Shown here: one piece after another, positions 1 through 6,493 of the stretch
Position numbering within the stretch: position 1 is the stretch's first letter
Layout of the letters: each line of letters starts with the position of its first letter
NCBI GenBank assembly: GCA_050259195.1
Contig: JBLNAE010000285.1
Span: 1-18,387 of the forward strand
DNA: 18,387 nucleotides
Reading direction: 5' to 3'
Source of the DNA: PSLL01 sp050259195
Lineage (GTDB): Bacteria > Desulfobacterota_D > UBA1144 > Nemesobacterales > CSP1-2
Made by a program: the position numbers and the translations under genes
The notes under the pieces: model-generated
The model's input: only the letters and a program-made list of their open reading frames with translations
The model's database searches: none
Told to the model about the DNA's origin: nothing

Positions 1-999
1 AACCGCTCTTGGGCAAAGGCAAGGGTCGTGTCTGCCCTTTACTATAAGCTCTTTGGGGTTGCCAAATCTATCCACCGTCTCTTGAGTTTTTGGAATTGAA
101 GAAGTGGGTTTTATTGCGATCCTGACAACTAAATTCTCGCCGTTTGTAATTCCGCCTAGGATTCCGCCAGCGTTATTCGTTTTAAATTTTAGTCTGCCGG
201 AATCATCCATGTACATCACATCATTGACCTCGGAGCCTCTCCGCCTTGATACGCCAAACCCCATTCCTACTTCAAACCCTCGTATGCCGCCTATGCTCAT
301 TAGAGCCTGAGCAAGGTCTGCGTCAATTTTATTGAAAACAGGATCGCCAAGGCCGGGAGGAACACACGTCGAGACAACCTCAACTACTCCGCCGATCGAA
401 TCCCCATCACGCCTCACCTCTTCAATCAAAGCTATCATCTCTTGGGCTTTTTGCGGATCCGGGCATCTTACGGGGTTATTCTCAATCTCATCGAAGTCCA
501 CCCGCTCAGCTACAATGTCGCCGATTTGCCGAACGTAACCTGTGGTTTTTATACCATTCATATTCAGGATTTTCTTCCCTATAGCGGCCGCGGCAACGCG
601 TCCCGCTGTCTCTCTTGCCGAAGACCTCCCGCCGCCTCTGTAGTCTCTTATTCCGTATTTGGCATCATACGTATAATCGGCGTGGCCGGGACGATACGTG
701 TCTTTTATCTCTTCGTATGATTTTGAAATCACATCCAAGTTTTCAATCAAGAGTGAAATCGGAGTTCCGAGGGTCTTTCCTTCAAATACACCTGAGAGTA
801 TTTCCACTCTGTCCGGCTCTTTTCTCTGGGTGGTTAGTCTGCTCTGACCGGGGCGGCGTCTATCGAGCTCATACTGAATGTCTTCCGCAGAAATCTCAAG
901 CCCCGCTGGACAGCCGTCTATTACAACTCCAATCGCAGGCCCATGGGACTCACCCCATGTAGTTATCCGAAAAAGGCGACCAAAAGAATTTCCAGGCAT
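1..999 (-). CDS. aroC: Chorismate synthase, 3' end beyond window
   Basis: Chorismate synthase converts 5-enolpyruvylshikimate-3-phosphate to chorismate, the last shared step of aromatic amino acid, folate and menaquinone synthesis; the enzyme needs reduced FMN. The minus-strand frame opens with MPGNSFGRLFRITTWGESHG, matching the family N-terminal signature (GxxxRxTTxGESHG). It continues with DRRRPGQS, a GRSSARET-type FMN/substrate segment near the middle and RHDPC near the window edge, close to the family RHDPC-x-x-PRAVP block. About 333 codons are visible of roughly 360-390 expected, so only the C-terminal tail is missing. No Shine-Dalgarno is visible before the ATG. A TATAAA/TAAAAT-like stretch lies directly upstream (about 1004-1011), so transcription could start very near the start codon, or aroC may be co-transcribed with the reductase gene 87 nt upstream. 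The frame is intact and family assignment is firm. Confidence 0.95.
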   Translation of the reverse strand, partial: MPGNSFGRLFRITTWGESHGPAIGVVIDGCPAGLEISAEDIQYELDRRRPGQSRLTTQRKEPDRVEILSGVFEGKTLGTPISLLIENLDVISKSYEEIKDTYRPGHADYTYDAKYGIRDYRGGGRSSARETAGRVAAAAIGKKILNMNGIKTTGYVRQIGDIVAERVDFDEIENNPVRCPDPQKAQEMIALIEEVRRDGDSIGGVVEVVSTCVPPGLGDPVFNKIDADLAQALMSIGGIRGFEVGMGFGVSRRRGSEVNDVMYMDDSGRLKFKTNNAGGILGGITNGENLVVRIAIKPTSSIPKTQETVDRFGNPKELIVKGRHDPCLCPRAV

Positions 1000-1086
1000 A
1001 GAGAGATTTTATATTAATAGGAAAAATGTTGCAAATTTAAGAAATTGCAGGGCAGACACGGGAGTTTTTCCCCGCCTTATTCACAT

Positions 1087-2304
1087 TTATGAGGTTCTAG
1101 AGAGCAACCCGCGTATAAACCTTTTAGCCCCCTTCTTGATTAACATTGGGTTTGCGGACAAAACACGTAGCACCCAACCCGCTGTAAAGTTTGATCCTAG
1201 AGCCTGAGCAAATTGTTCTGGTGTCAAGAGCTTGAGCATCTCTACACCTTTATCCCACTTTTCGTCTGACCATCCAGCAATCCTCTTGTTTATTGCATGA
1301 GCGATACGTAAATTCTTTCCGTGCTGCGCCCACCACCTCTTCTCATATCTGGTGAGAAACTCATGCGAGCAGTTATTCGCCGAGATAGCCTCAACCGCCA
1401 CCTCACCCGCCATACTTCCCGCCGTCATTGCCCATCGTATTCCTTCTCCAACCAAGGCCGAAGACTGGCCCGCCGCATCGCCAACTGCTATTATTCCATT
1501 TCCAACAAATCCCTTGCACAAGCCGTCAGATGGAATCAAACCGAAGTGGTATTCAATCGGCTCAGCGCCATCAAGATTAAATCTAAACGTGGAGGATTGA
1601 CGAATTAATCTTTCGAGATATTCATCCGGATTACTCCTCGAATCGGGGTGAATTATACCTACTCCAACCCTTACCCTACTGCCTCCCCAAGGAAATATCC
1701 ATGCATATCCGGCGGGAGCGACCTGGCTTCCCACAATCAGAACCGCCTCATCCTGGTCATAGAACGGAGCACATAAGTCATACTCCGCCCCTACACCGAA
1801 CCTGTTGAAGCCCGGATGACAGCCCGCTTTCTTGGCCATGAAAGCCCTGTATCCAGTTGCATCAATCACAATCCGACATTGGACCGTCAATTCCTTACCC
1901 CAAAAATCTTTCACCTTCACCCCAACGGCATAATTATTTTCGAGAATTGGCTCAATAGCAGTAGTCTTAATTTTTATCTTTGCTCCAGCCTTCACAGCCC
2001 TCTCGGCAAGAAACTGAAACAATCTCCGCACATCTATAATGCAAAGAGAGGGCTTATCATACTTGAATGTTACGCTGTTTTTAGGTGATAAAAACCTACC
2101 CCGCTTGATGGGATGATAGAGACTCTCAGGGATACCAAGGGATCGTAGCTCATTAATAAAACTGCCCCCGCTTGTCCGAATAGGTGAGCCTATTTCAGAG
2201 TTCTGCTCAATCACGACCGTATTTAGGCCGCCCCGAGCAGCCGCTTCCGCCGCGCTGAGACCTCCAGGGCCTCCGCCTACAATAACAACATCGGCTTTAA
2301 GCAT
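1087..2304 (-). CDS. Geranylgeranyl reductase family FAD-dependent oxidoreductase
   Basis: This 405-aa flavoprotein belongs to the geranylgeranyl/digeranylgeranylglycerophospholipid reductase family, which saturates double bonds in prenyl chains (chlorophyll tail, archaeal lipids, menaquinone side chain). Visible signatures are an N-terminal Rossmann motif GGGPGG (residues 10-15) followed by an acidic strand end VVIEQ, an AGYAWIFPWG block (about 198-207) typical of the family, and GDAAGQSSALVGEGI (about 275-289), the second FAD-binding motif. No transmembrane segment is evident, so peripheral membrane attachment is likely. Its ATG overlaps the stop of a 39-aa upstream ORF by 8 nt, and it lies between the alternative complex III operon and aroC on the same strand. 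The physiological substrate is not shown by the sequence. Quinone-tail reduction is my inference from the respiratory neighbours and from mycobacterial MenJ, a member of this family. Confidence 0.85.
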   Translation of the reverse strand: MLKADVVIVGGGPGGLSAAEAAARGGLNTVVIEQNSEIGSPIRTSGGSFINELRSLGIPESLYHPIKRGRFLSPKNSVTFKYDKPSLCIIDVRRLFQFLAERAVKAGAKIKIKTTAIEPILENNYAVGVKVKDFWGKELTVQCRIVIDATGYRAFMAKKAGCHPGFNRFGVGAEYDLCAPFYDQDEAVLIVGSQVAPAGYAWIFPWGGSRVRVGVGIIHPDSRSNPDEYLERLIRQSSTFRFNLDGAEPIEYHFGLIPSDGLCKGFVGNGIIAVGDAAGQSSALVGEGIRWAMTAGSMAGEVAVEAISANNCSHEFLTRYEKRWWAQHGKNLRIAHAINKRIAGWSDEKWDKGVEMLKLLTPEQFAQALGSNFTAGWVLRVLSANPMLIKKGAKRFIRGLLSRTS

Positions 2305-2416
2305 TGTTTGTCACCGCTTTTAAAACCTCGCTTTCCATAGGTTCTTCAAATTCTCTGTATTTTGTTTTTCCTAGTAAGAAATCTATTTCATCGCCCGTAA
2401 AATTATCGAAGTTCAT
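2297..2416 (-). CDS. Possible small acidic protein, 39 aa
   Basis: A 39-codon minus-strand frame starts with ATG at 2416 and ends in TAA inside the first codons of the prenyl reductase gene, overlapping it by 8 nt. It begins MNFDNFTGDEIDFLLGK and is rich in Asp and Glu. An in-frame TGA lies one codon before the ATG, so no longer form exists. The Shine-Dalgarno is weak (TGGAA-like). The overlap with the next gene would allow translational coupling. I do not recognise a family; it could be a real leader-type gene or a chance frame. Confidence 0.4.
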   Translation of the reverse strand: MNFDNFTGDEIDFLLGKTKYREFEEPMESEVLKAVTNNA

Positions 2417-2473
2417 TTTTCAAATTCCACAAGAAGGTCATGCTAGAGACGCAAGATCCCTTGTCACTTCAAT

Positions 2474-2503
2474 ATTATCCCTTACAAAATTGGAGATAGT
2501 AAA
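2474..2503 (-). promoter_or_regulatory. Possible sigma70 promoter for the 39-aa ORF and reductase
   Basis: On the minus strand TTTACT (2503-2498) and GATAAT (2479-2474) are separated by 18 nt, matching TTGACA/TATAAT at 4 and 5 of 6 positions. Transcription would begin near 2467, about 50 nt upstream of the ATG at 2416. It lies in the 194-nt gap after the small membrane gene of the act operon, where I see no strong terminator. The match is modest. Confidence 0.3.
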
Positions 2504-2610
2504 TGATCTGAGAATTATTAATGGAGCTTTTCGATCCTCTTCCCTGGAGAAGAACAAGCCGATTCAGACTCCATTTCTAGCGATGAGTACAGAGCCCGTA
2601 ATTTAGAATC

Positions 2611-2760
2611 CTATAAAAGGGGATATGGAAGTAGCCGCAAAAATGGTATCATCTGTGGGCCGAATAAGGCTACAGACGCTACTGTGAGTAGAAAACCTAA
2701 AACTCCAAGAGCAAGAATGGCAACAAAGACTTGAGTGATTTTATCTAAATTTTCTTCCAT
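2611..2760 (-). CDS. Small single-helix membrane protein, possible ACIII accessory subunit (ActG-like)
   Basis: A 49-aa frame directly follows actF. Its ATG shares a base with the actF stop (TGATG), and GGAGG sits 6 nt upstream, so coupled translation is strongly indicated. The protein has a short charged N-terminus (MEENLDKITQ), one hydrophobic helix of about 22 residues (roughly 11-33), and a proline-rich C-terminal tail. Alternative complex III preparations from several bacteria contain a small extra membrane subunit called ActG. Position and topology fit, but the sequence is too short for me to assign by homology. It ends 194 nt before the next gene on this strand and appears to be the last gene of the operon. 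Confidence 0.65.
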   Translation of the reverse strand: MEENLDKITQVFVAILALGVLGFLLTVASVALFGPQMIPFLRLLPYPLL

Positions 2761-4007
2761 CAGTGTCCTCCAGAGCGATGTGAGCCGATTTTACCGCTAA
2801 AGAGCGGGTCTCCTAGAGGGAGAATCGGAAATGTCCTTATAAAGAGCAAAAATGTAAGGACGAAGGCAGAAAAGAAACCGATTGTGATAAGAATCTGCAC
2901 CCAGCCGAAATGGATTTGTGGAAAAAGTGAAGGCGTAACTAGAACGAACTTCTCTAACCACAATCCGCAGAAATAAACAGTGGCTATGAATGCAAGTATC
3001 GGAGTGATAATTTTATTCGTCTTTGGAAGAAGCGTAACAAGAGGGAAAAAGAAACAGCAGGAAATTACAAGCCAGGAGAGGGTTTTAAACGGCGGCTCCT
3101 GCACCCGCTTAATCACAAACCCCACCTCCTCGGGTAGGCTTGCATACCAGATAACCAAGAATTGAGAGAAAAACATATAGACCCAAAAAAGCGAAAATCC
3201 GAAAAGGAGCTTCCCGAGGTCTTGGAATTGGGATTTTGTTATATAATCTTGGAGATTGAGATATTTTCGAACCATTACAGAGAGAATAATCGTCGCACAT
3301 AACCCACCTATAAAACAGGCAACAAAGTAATAAATCCCAAATAGTGTACTATACCAGTAAGAATTAAGCGACATCATAAAGTCAAAAGCAAGGATACTAA
3401 AAACAGCAGCATAAAAGAGAACAACAGCTGGAGCAAGTCTCAGTATCTTATTCCAGCATTCTCTCCTTTCCTCTTCTCCCCGCCAGCCCGATGCTATCCA
3501 TCCCCTTATACTCGAACTTTCACCGCTACCCCCCAAGTCCTGTCTGAGGGAATAATAGAGATAAGCAAGGCTAAGGATTGAGAGAATAAGGAATCCAATC
3601 ACATTCCTTCCGAAAACAAAAGGGATGTTGAGCCACGTGTCTTTAGGATGAGAATAAGGATGCGTCGCATAAGGAAGAATATGGTCTTTCCCAATAAAGA
3701 GAATAAGAAGTAGGATAAAGGATATTGGTATAAAAGAGCCAAGAGCCTCAGCGATTCTTAAGACCGGCCTCCCCCATTTTCCTGATGTTATACGAAGGGC
3801 ACAGGAGACAATAATTCCACCCTGAGCGATACCAGCCCAGAAAAGAAAATTCACAAGATAAATCTGCCAGGCTTCCTTGGCATTAGAACCTATAGCCTGA
3901 GACACAAATGTAGCGGCTCCTAAAATGAAGATTATGAGAAGGACAAGGATAAGCATATTTGAGATTCGTGGTCTTGAGAGGATTTCTTCTCTTACTTTTT
4001 CGTCCAT
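2760..4007 (-). CDS. actF: Alternative complex III subunit ActF, NrfD-like quinol oxidoreductase membrane protein
   Basis: ActF is a polytopic NrfD/PsrC-family membrane protein of alternative complex III, paralogous to ActC. The 415-aa product starts MDEKVREEILSRPR and then shows about ten hydrophobic helices, including an FWAGIAQGG-type segment near residue 80 that corresponds to the FWVGIAHSG segment of ActC. I prefer ATG at 4007 to the longer in-frame start at 4079: 4007 lies 2 nt after the actE stop (TAA-aa-ATG), whereas the longer start would bury 24 codons in actE. The same TGA-aa-ATG arrangement joins actC to actD. In known structures ActF has no haem or Fe-S cofactor; its exact role in quinone binding or proton translocation is less certain than that of ActC. 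Confidence 0.9.
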   Translation of the reverse strand: MDEKVREEILSRPRISNMLILVLLIIFILGAATFVSQAIGSNAKEAWQIYLVNFLFWAGIAQGGIIVSCALRITSGKWGRPVLRIAEALGSFIPISFILLLILFIGKDHILPYATHPYSHPKDTWLNIPFVFGRNVIGFLILSILSLAYLYYSLRQDLGGSGESSSIRGWIASGWRGEEERRECWNKILRLAPAVVLFYAAVFSILAFDFMMSLNSYWYSTLFGIYYFVACFIGGLCATIILSVMVRKYLNLQDYITKSQFQDLGKLLFGFSLFWVYMFFSQFLVIWYASLPEEVGFVIKRVQEPPFKTLSWLVISCCFFFPLVTLLPKTNKIITPILAFIATVYFCGLWLEKFVLVTPSLFPQIHFGWVQILITIGFFSAFVLTFLLFIRTFPILPLGDPLFSGKIGSHRSGGH

Positions 4008-4009
4008 TT

Positions 4010-4546
4010 TTATTTGCCCTTTTCTTCTGTAATATTGATTTTCCCCTGGAGCTTTCTCACATAATTCACAATGCTCCAAGCCTCATCCGACGATACGTTG
4101 TCGCGGTAGCTTGGCATCAAAATCTTTCCGCCATACCTGATATAAGCGTAGATATATCCATCCGTTCTCGCCTGAGTCTGAGAAGCAGTAAGATCAACTG
4201 GATAAAATCCCCTCTTTATGACCGGTCCGTCTCCCTTTCCTCCCATTCCATGACACGGAGAACAGTTATTTTGAAATAATTTTTCGCCCTTTTGCAAAGA
4301 AGTCTCGGTTGGCGGAACTGAATCTTTTGTTATTGCTTCAAAGTTCTCTCTCGTCATTTCTGTTTGCTTAATATTCTGATCCTTAAAAACAGACCCATTT
4401 GGATAAGCAATAGGCATCTCGTATGGCCAAATTGAAGGCTGTTTCCACATATCAAGAGACCAAGGCCAGCCAAAGACCTTTCCTGTTCCTAATGTAGTTG
4501 AAATCAAGATTAAAGGTAGGAAATAGATTTTTAACCTTTTGATCAA
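4010..4546 (-). CDS. actE: Alternative complex III subunit ActE, monohaem cytochrome c
   Basis: ActE is the monohaem cytochrome c subunit of ACIII, placed on the outer face of the membrane as an electron exit toward cytochrome c or oxidase. The 178-aa product has a hydrophobic leader (about 5-26) and a conserved Act-type region rich in W and P (DMWKQPSIWPYEMP, about 32-45). It has one haem site, CSPCH (95-99), with LMPSY carrying Met144 as the likely distal ligand. The start appears to be TTG: an in-frame TGA lies two codons upstream and the next Met comes only after the leader. GGGAGG lies about 10 nt upstream of this TTG. No lipobox cysteine follows the leader. The gene sits 94 nt downstream of actD, and the gap holds palindromic and 7-bp repeats. 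Confidence 0.9.
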   Translation of the reverse strand: MIKRLKIYFLPLILISTTLGTGKVFGWPWSLDMWKQPSIWPYEMPIAYPNGSVFKDQNIKQTEMTRENFEAITKDSVPPTETSLQKGEKLFQNNCSPCHGMGGKGDGPVIKRGFYPVDLTASQTQARTDGYIYAYIRYGGKILMPSYRDNVSSDEAWSIVNYVRKLQGKINITEEKGK

Positions 4547-4585
4547 ACCTCATTTACCTCCCGGAAAGAATAATGCAAGATGAAT

Positions 4586-4636
4586 GATTCATGATGCATG
4601 AAAGTCATATACATCCTGTATCCCGTATCCCGCATC
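4586..4636. repeat. Intergenic repeat cluster between actD and actE
   Basis: Inside the act operon the 94-nt gap holds GATTCATGATGCATGA (4586-4601), found identically at 15528-15543. It is followed by a 7-bp periodic stretch ATCCTGT-ATCCCGT-ATCCCGC (4613-4633). ATGCAT- and CATG-type palindromic units are frequent around it. It contains no ORF. It may be a degenerate copy of the element seen at 15499-15597. Confidence 0.6.
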
Positions 4637-4640
4637 TTCT

Positions 4641-5147
4641 TTAAACTTCCTCAAAGCGCACCTCTTCAGCGCCAGAGAATTTTAATATCTCCTCTACCTT
4701 TTTTATATCTTCCCTTGAACACACCGTCGCTACCCCGAATTTGTCTTCAGAAAACCTCGGATCGTACATGTTTCTGGGAGCATTCCGCCTGAGACGTGAA
4801 TTAATAAGAAGGCCGAAAAGGGTTGCGAGCGAACCCAGAAGAACCGTAAGCTCAAAGACGATAACCATATAAGGAGGAAGGGACACTATGGGTTTTGCGC
4901 TTGTCCTTAAAGCCCAGTCTAAAGAGGTGAGGACTGTAAATGTAAGACCGCAGAGCGCTCCCAGAGTCCCGCCCGTCAGTGTAAAGAAGCGCACTATGCT
5001 CTCAGGACCCTTTAGTGCCTCTTCAATCTCGTGGTTAGGAAATGGAGAAAACACACGCAAATTCCTGTAGCCCTCTTCTTTTAGCCTCTTTATCGCGTCA
5101 ACGATCGAATCAACATAAGTAAAAACCCCAACTACAGTCTGATCCAT
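4641..5147 (-). CDS. actD: Alternative complex III subunit ActD (DUF3341)
   Basis: ActD is a small two-helix membrane subunit of alternative complex III, in the DUF3341 family. The product of about 168 aa begins MDQTVVGVFTYVDSIVDAIK. It has a soluble alpha/beta N-terminal part ending near FSPFPNHEIEEAL, two transmembrane helices (about 54-76 and 93-114) and a soluble C-terminal tail. The F-S-P-x-P motif and the two-helix layout are typical of the family. ATG at 5147 follows the actC stop by 2 nt and has GGAGG 10 nt upstream. A GTG at 5153, adding two residues and overlapping the actC stop, is a possible alternative because GGAGG is then 4 nt away. No cofactor motif is present; the structural role is known from the family. 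Confidence 0.9.
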   Translation of the reverse strand: MDQTVVGVFTYVDSIVDAIKRLKEEGYRNLRVFSPFPNHEIEEALKGPESIVRFFTLTGGTLGALCGLTFTVLTSLDWALRTSAKPIVSLPPYMVIVFELTVLLGSLATLFGLLINSRLRRNAPRNMYDPRFSEDKFGVATVCSREDIKKVEEILKFSGAEEVRFEEV

Positions 5148-5149
5148 TT

Positions 5150-6493
5150 TCACTCTGCCTCCTTGGTAGGAGCTGGTAAGATTTCTTTTATCTCAGAGAT
5201 TGAGAGGGCAGGAAGAGTCTTGATAAAAAGGAGGAAGTACATAAAAAACCATGCAAAGCTACCTGCTGTAATTCCAAGCTCAACCCAAGATACCCTATAA
5301 ACACCCCAAGCACCCGGTTCGAATTCATGAGAGAGGGAAATCACGATGATGTTAAACCTCTCGAACCACATTCCAATGTTTATAAAAAGGGATATTATGA
5401 AGAGCGCCTTTATATTCGTGCGAATTCTTTTAGACCAAAGGAGTATGGGGATCACAGAATTACAGGTAATCATAATCCAGAAAAATGGAGCGTAAGGACC
5501 CGTAGCTCTAAAGACGGTCTGTCCCCACTCAGCCGGGTTTCCGCTGTACCACGACATAAAAGGTTCTACCACATAGGCATACGTAACAATAAGACCAGTA
5601 AGCATAATGAGCTTTGCCATACCTTCGAAATTAGCAACCGTTATATAATCCTCTAAGTGAAAGATTTTCCGAATCGGCACAGCCAGCGTAATAACCAATG
5701 CAAGCCCGGAGAATATCGCTCCGGCAACAAAATATGGAGCAAAAATGGTGGCATGCCATCCGGGAGTATCCGCCATAGCAAAATCCCAGGATACAACGCT
5801 ATGGACTGAAAGAACAAGAGGAGTTGCAAAGGCGGCAAGGTAGAAATACGCCCTTGTATAGTGGCTCCACTCCCAGCTTGAGCCCTTCCATCCGAGAGAC
5901 AAGATAGTATAGATTATCTTTCGAGGAACCTCCTTCACCCGGTCTCTTATCGCTGCAATATCGGGAATCATACCTACGAAAAAGAAGATACTGCTTACGG
6001 TTAAATATGTGCTTACGGCAAATACGTCCCAAATAAGAGGAGAGCGGAAGTTTATCCAGAGTCCGCGCTGGTTTGGATATGGAATGAGCCAGTAGAAGTT
6101 CCACACCCTTCCAAGGTGTACAAGAGGGAAAAGACCCGCTGTGAGCACCGCAAAGATGGTCATTGCCTCAGAAATCCGGTAAATGGACATCCTGAATCTC
6201 GCCCTAAATAAGAAGAGAATAGCCGAGATAAGCGTTCCGGAGTGCGCAATTCCGACCCAGAAAACGAAGTTTGTGATGTATACCGCCCAGAATACAGGGT
6301 GCCTATATCCGGCAACTCCAATCCCAACATAAATCTGGTAAATCCAGCACGCGATTCCAAAAGCAAGAACGGCAAGGTCAAACACAAAAAGAGCCAACCA
6401 CTTAGAGGTGGGCTTATCGAGCATTCGGATTACAGATTCGTTTACCTTCGAGTAGGTTACAGTTGGTTTGATTATAGTCGTTTCGTGGTCCAT
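5150..6493 (-). CDS. actC: Alternative complex III subunit ActC, NrfD-like quinol-binding membrane protein
   Basis: ActC is the large NrfD/PsrC-like integral membrane subunit that, in solved ACIII structures, forms the quinol oxidation site facing the Fe-S clusters of ActB. The 447-aa protein shows about ten helices (roughly 32-52, 68-95, 110-128, 153-175, 217-235, 250-272, 290-312, 335-353, 362-380, 405-424). It carries conserved FWVGIAHSGTLISA (about 78-91) and HSVVSWDFA (about 231-239) segments seen in this family. The ATG shares a base with the actB stop (TAATG), implying coupled translation. Length and topology are normal for ActC, and the frame is intact. Confidence 0.93.
   Translation of the reverse strand: MDHETTIIKPTVTYSKVNESVIRMLDKPTSKWLALFVFDLAVLAFGIACWIYQIYVGIGVAGYRHPVFWAVYITNFVFWVGIAHSGTLISAILFLFRARFRMSIYRISEAMTIFAVLTAGLFPLVHLGRVWNFYWLIPYPNQRGLWINFRSPLIWDVFAVSTYLTVSSIFFFVGMIPDIAAIRDRVKEVPRKIIYTILSLGWKGSSWEWSHYTRAYFYLAAFATPLVLSVHSVVSWDFAMADTPGWHATIFAPYFVAGAIFSGLALVITLAVPIRKIFHLEDYITVANFEGMAKLIMLTGLIVTYAYVVEPFMSWYSGNPAEWGQTVFRATGPYAPFFWIMITCNSVIPILLWSKRIRTNIKALFIISLFINIGMWFERFNIIVISLSHEFEPGAWGVYRVSWVELGITAGSFAWFFMYFLLFIKTLPALSISEIKEILPAPTKEAE

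Noticed and set aside
2304..2606. 100-codon plus-strand open frame
   Set aside because: Starts at the 5' end of the reductase gene and runs antisense to the 39-aa ORF and its promoter region; composition is not protein-like and there is no ribosome-binding site.
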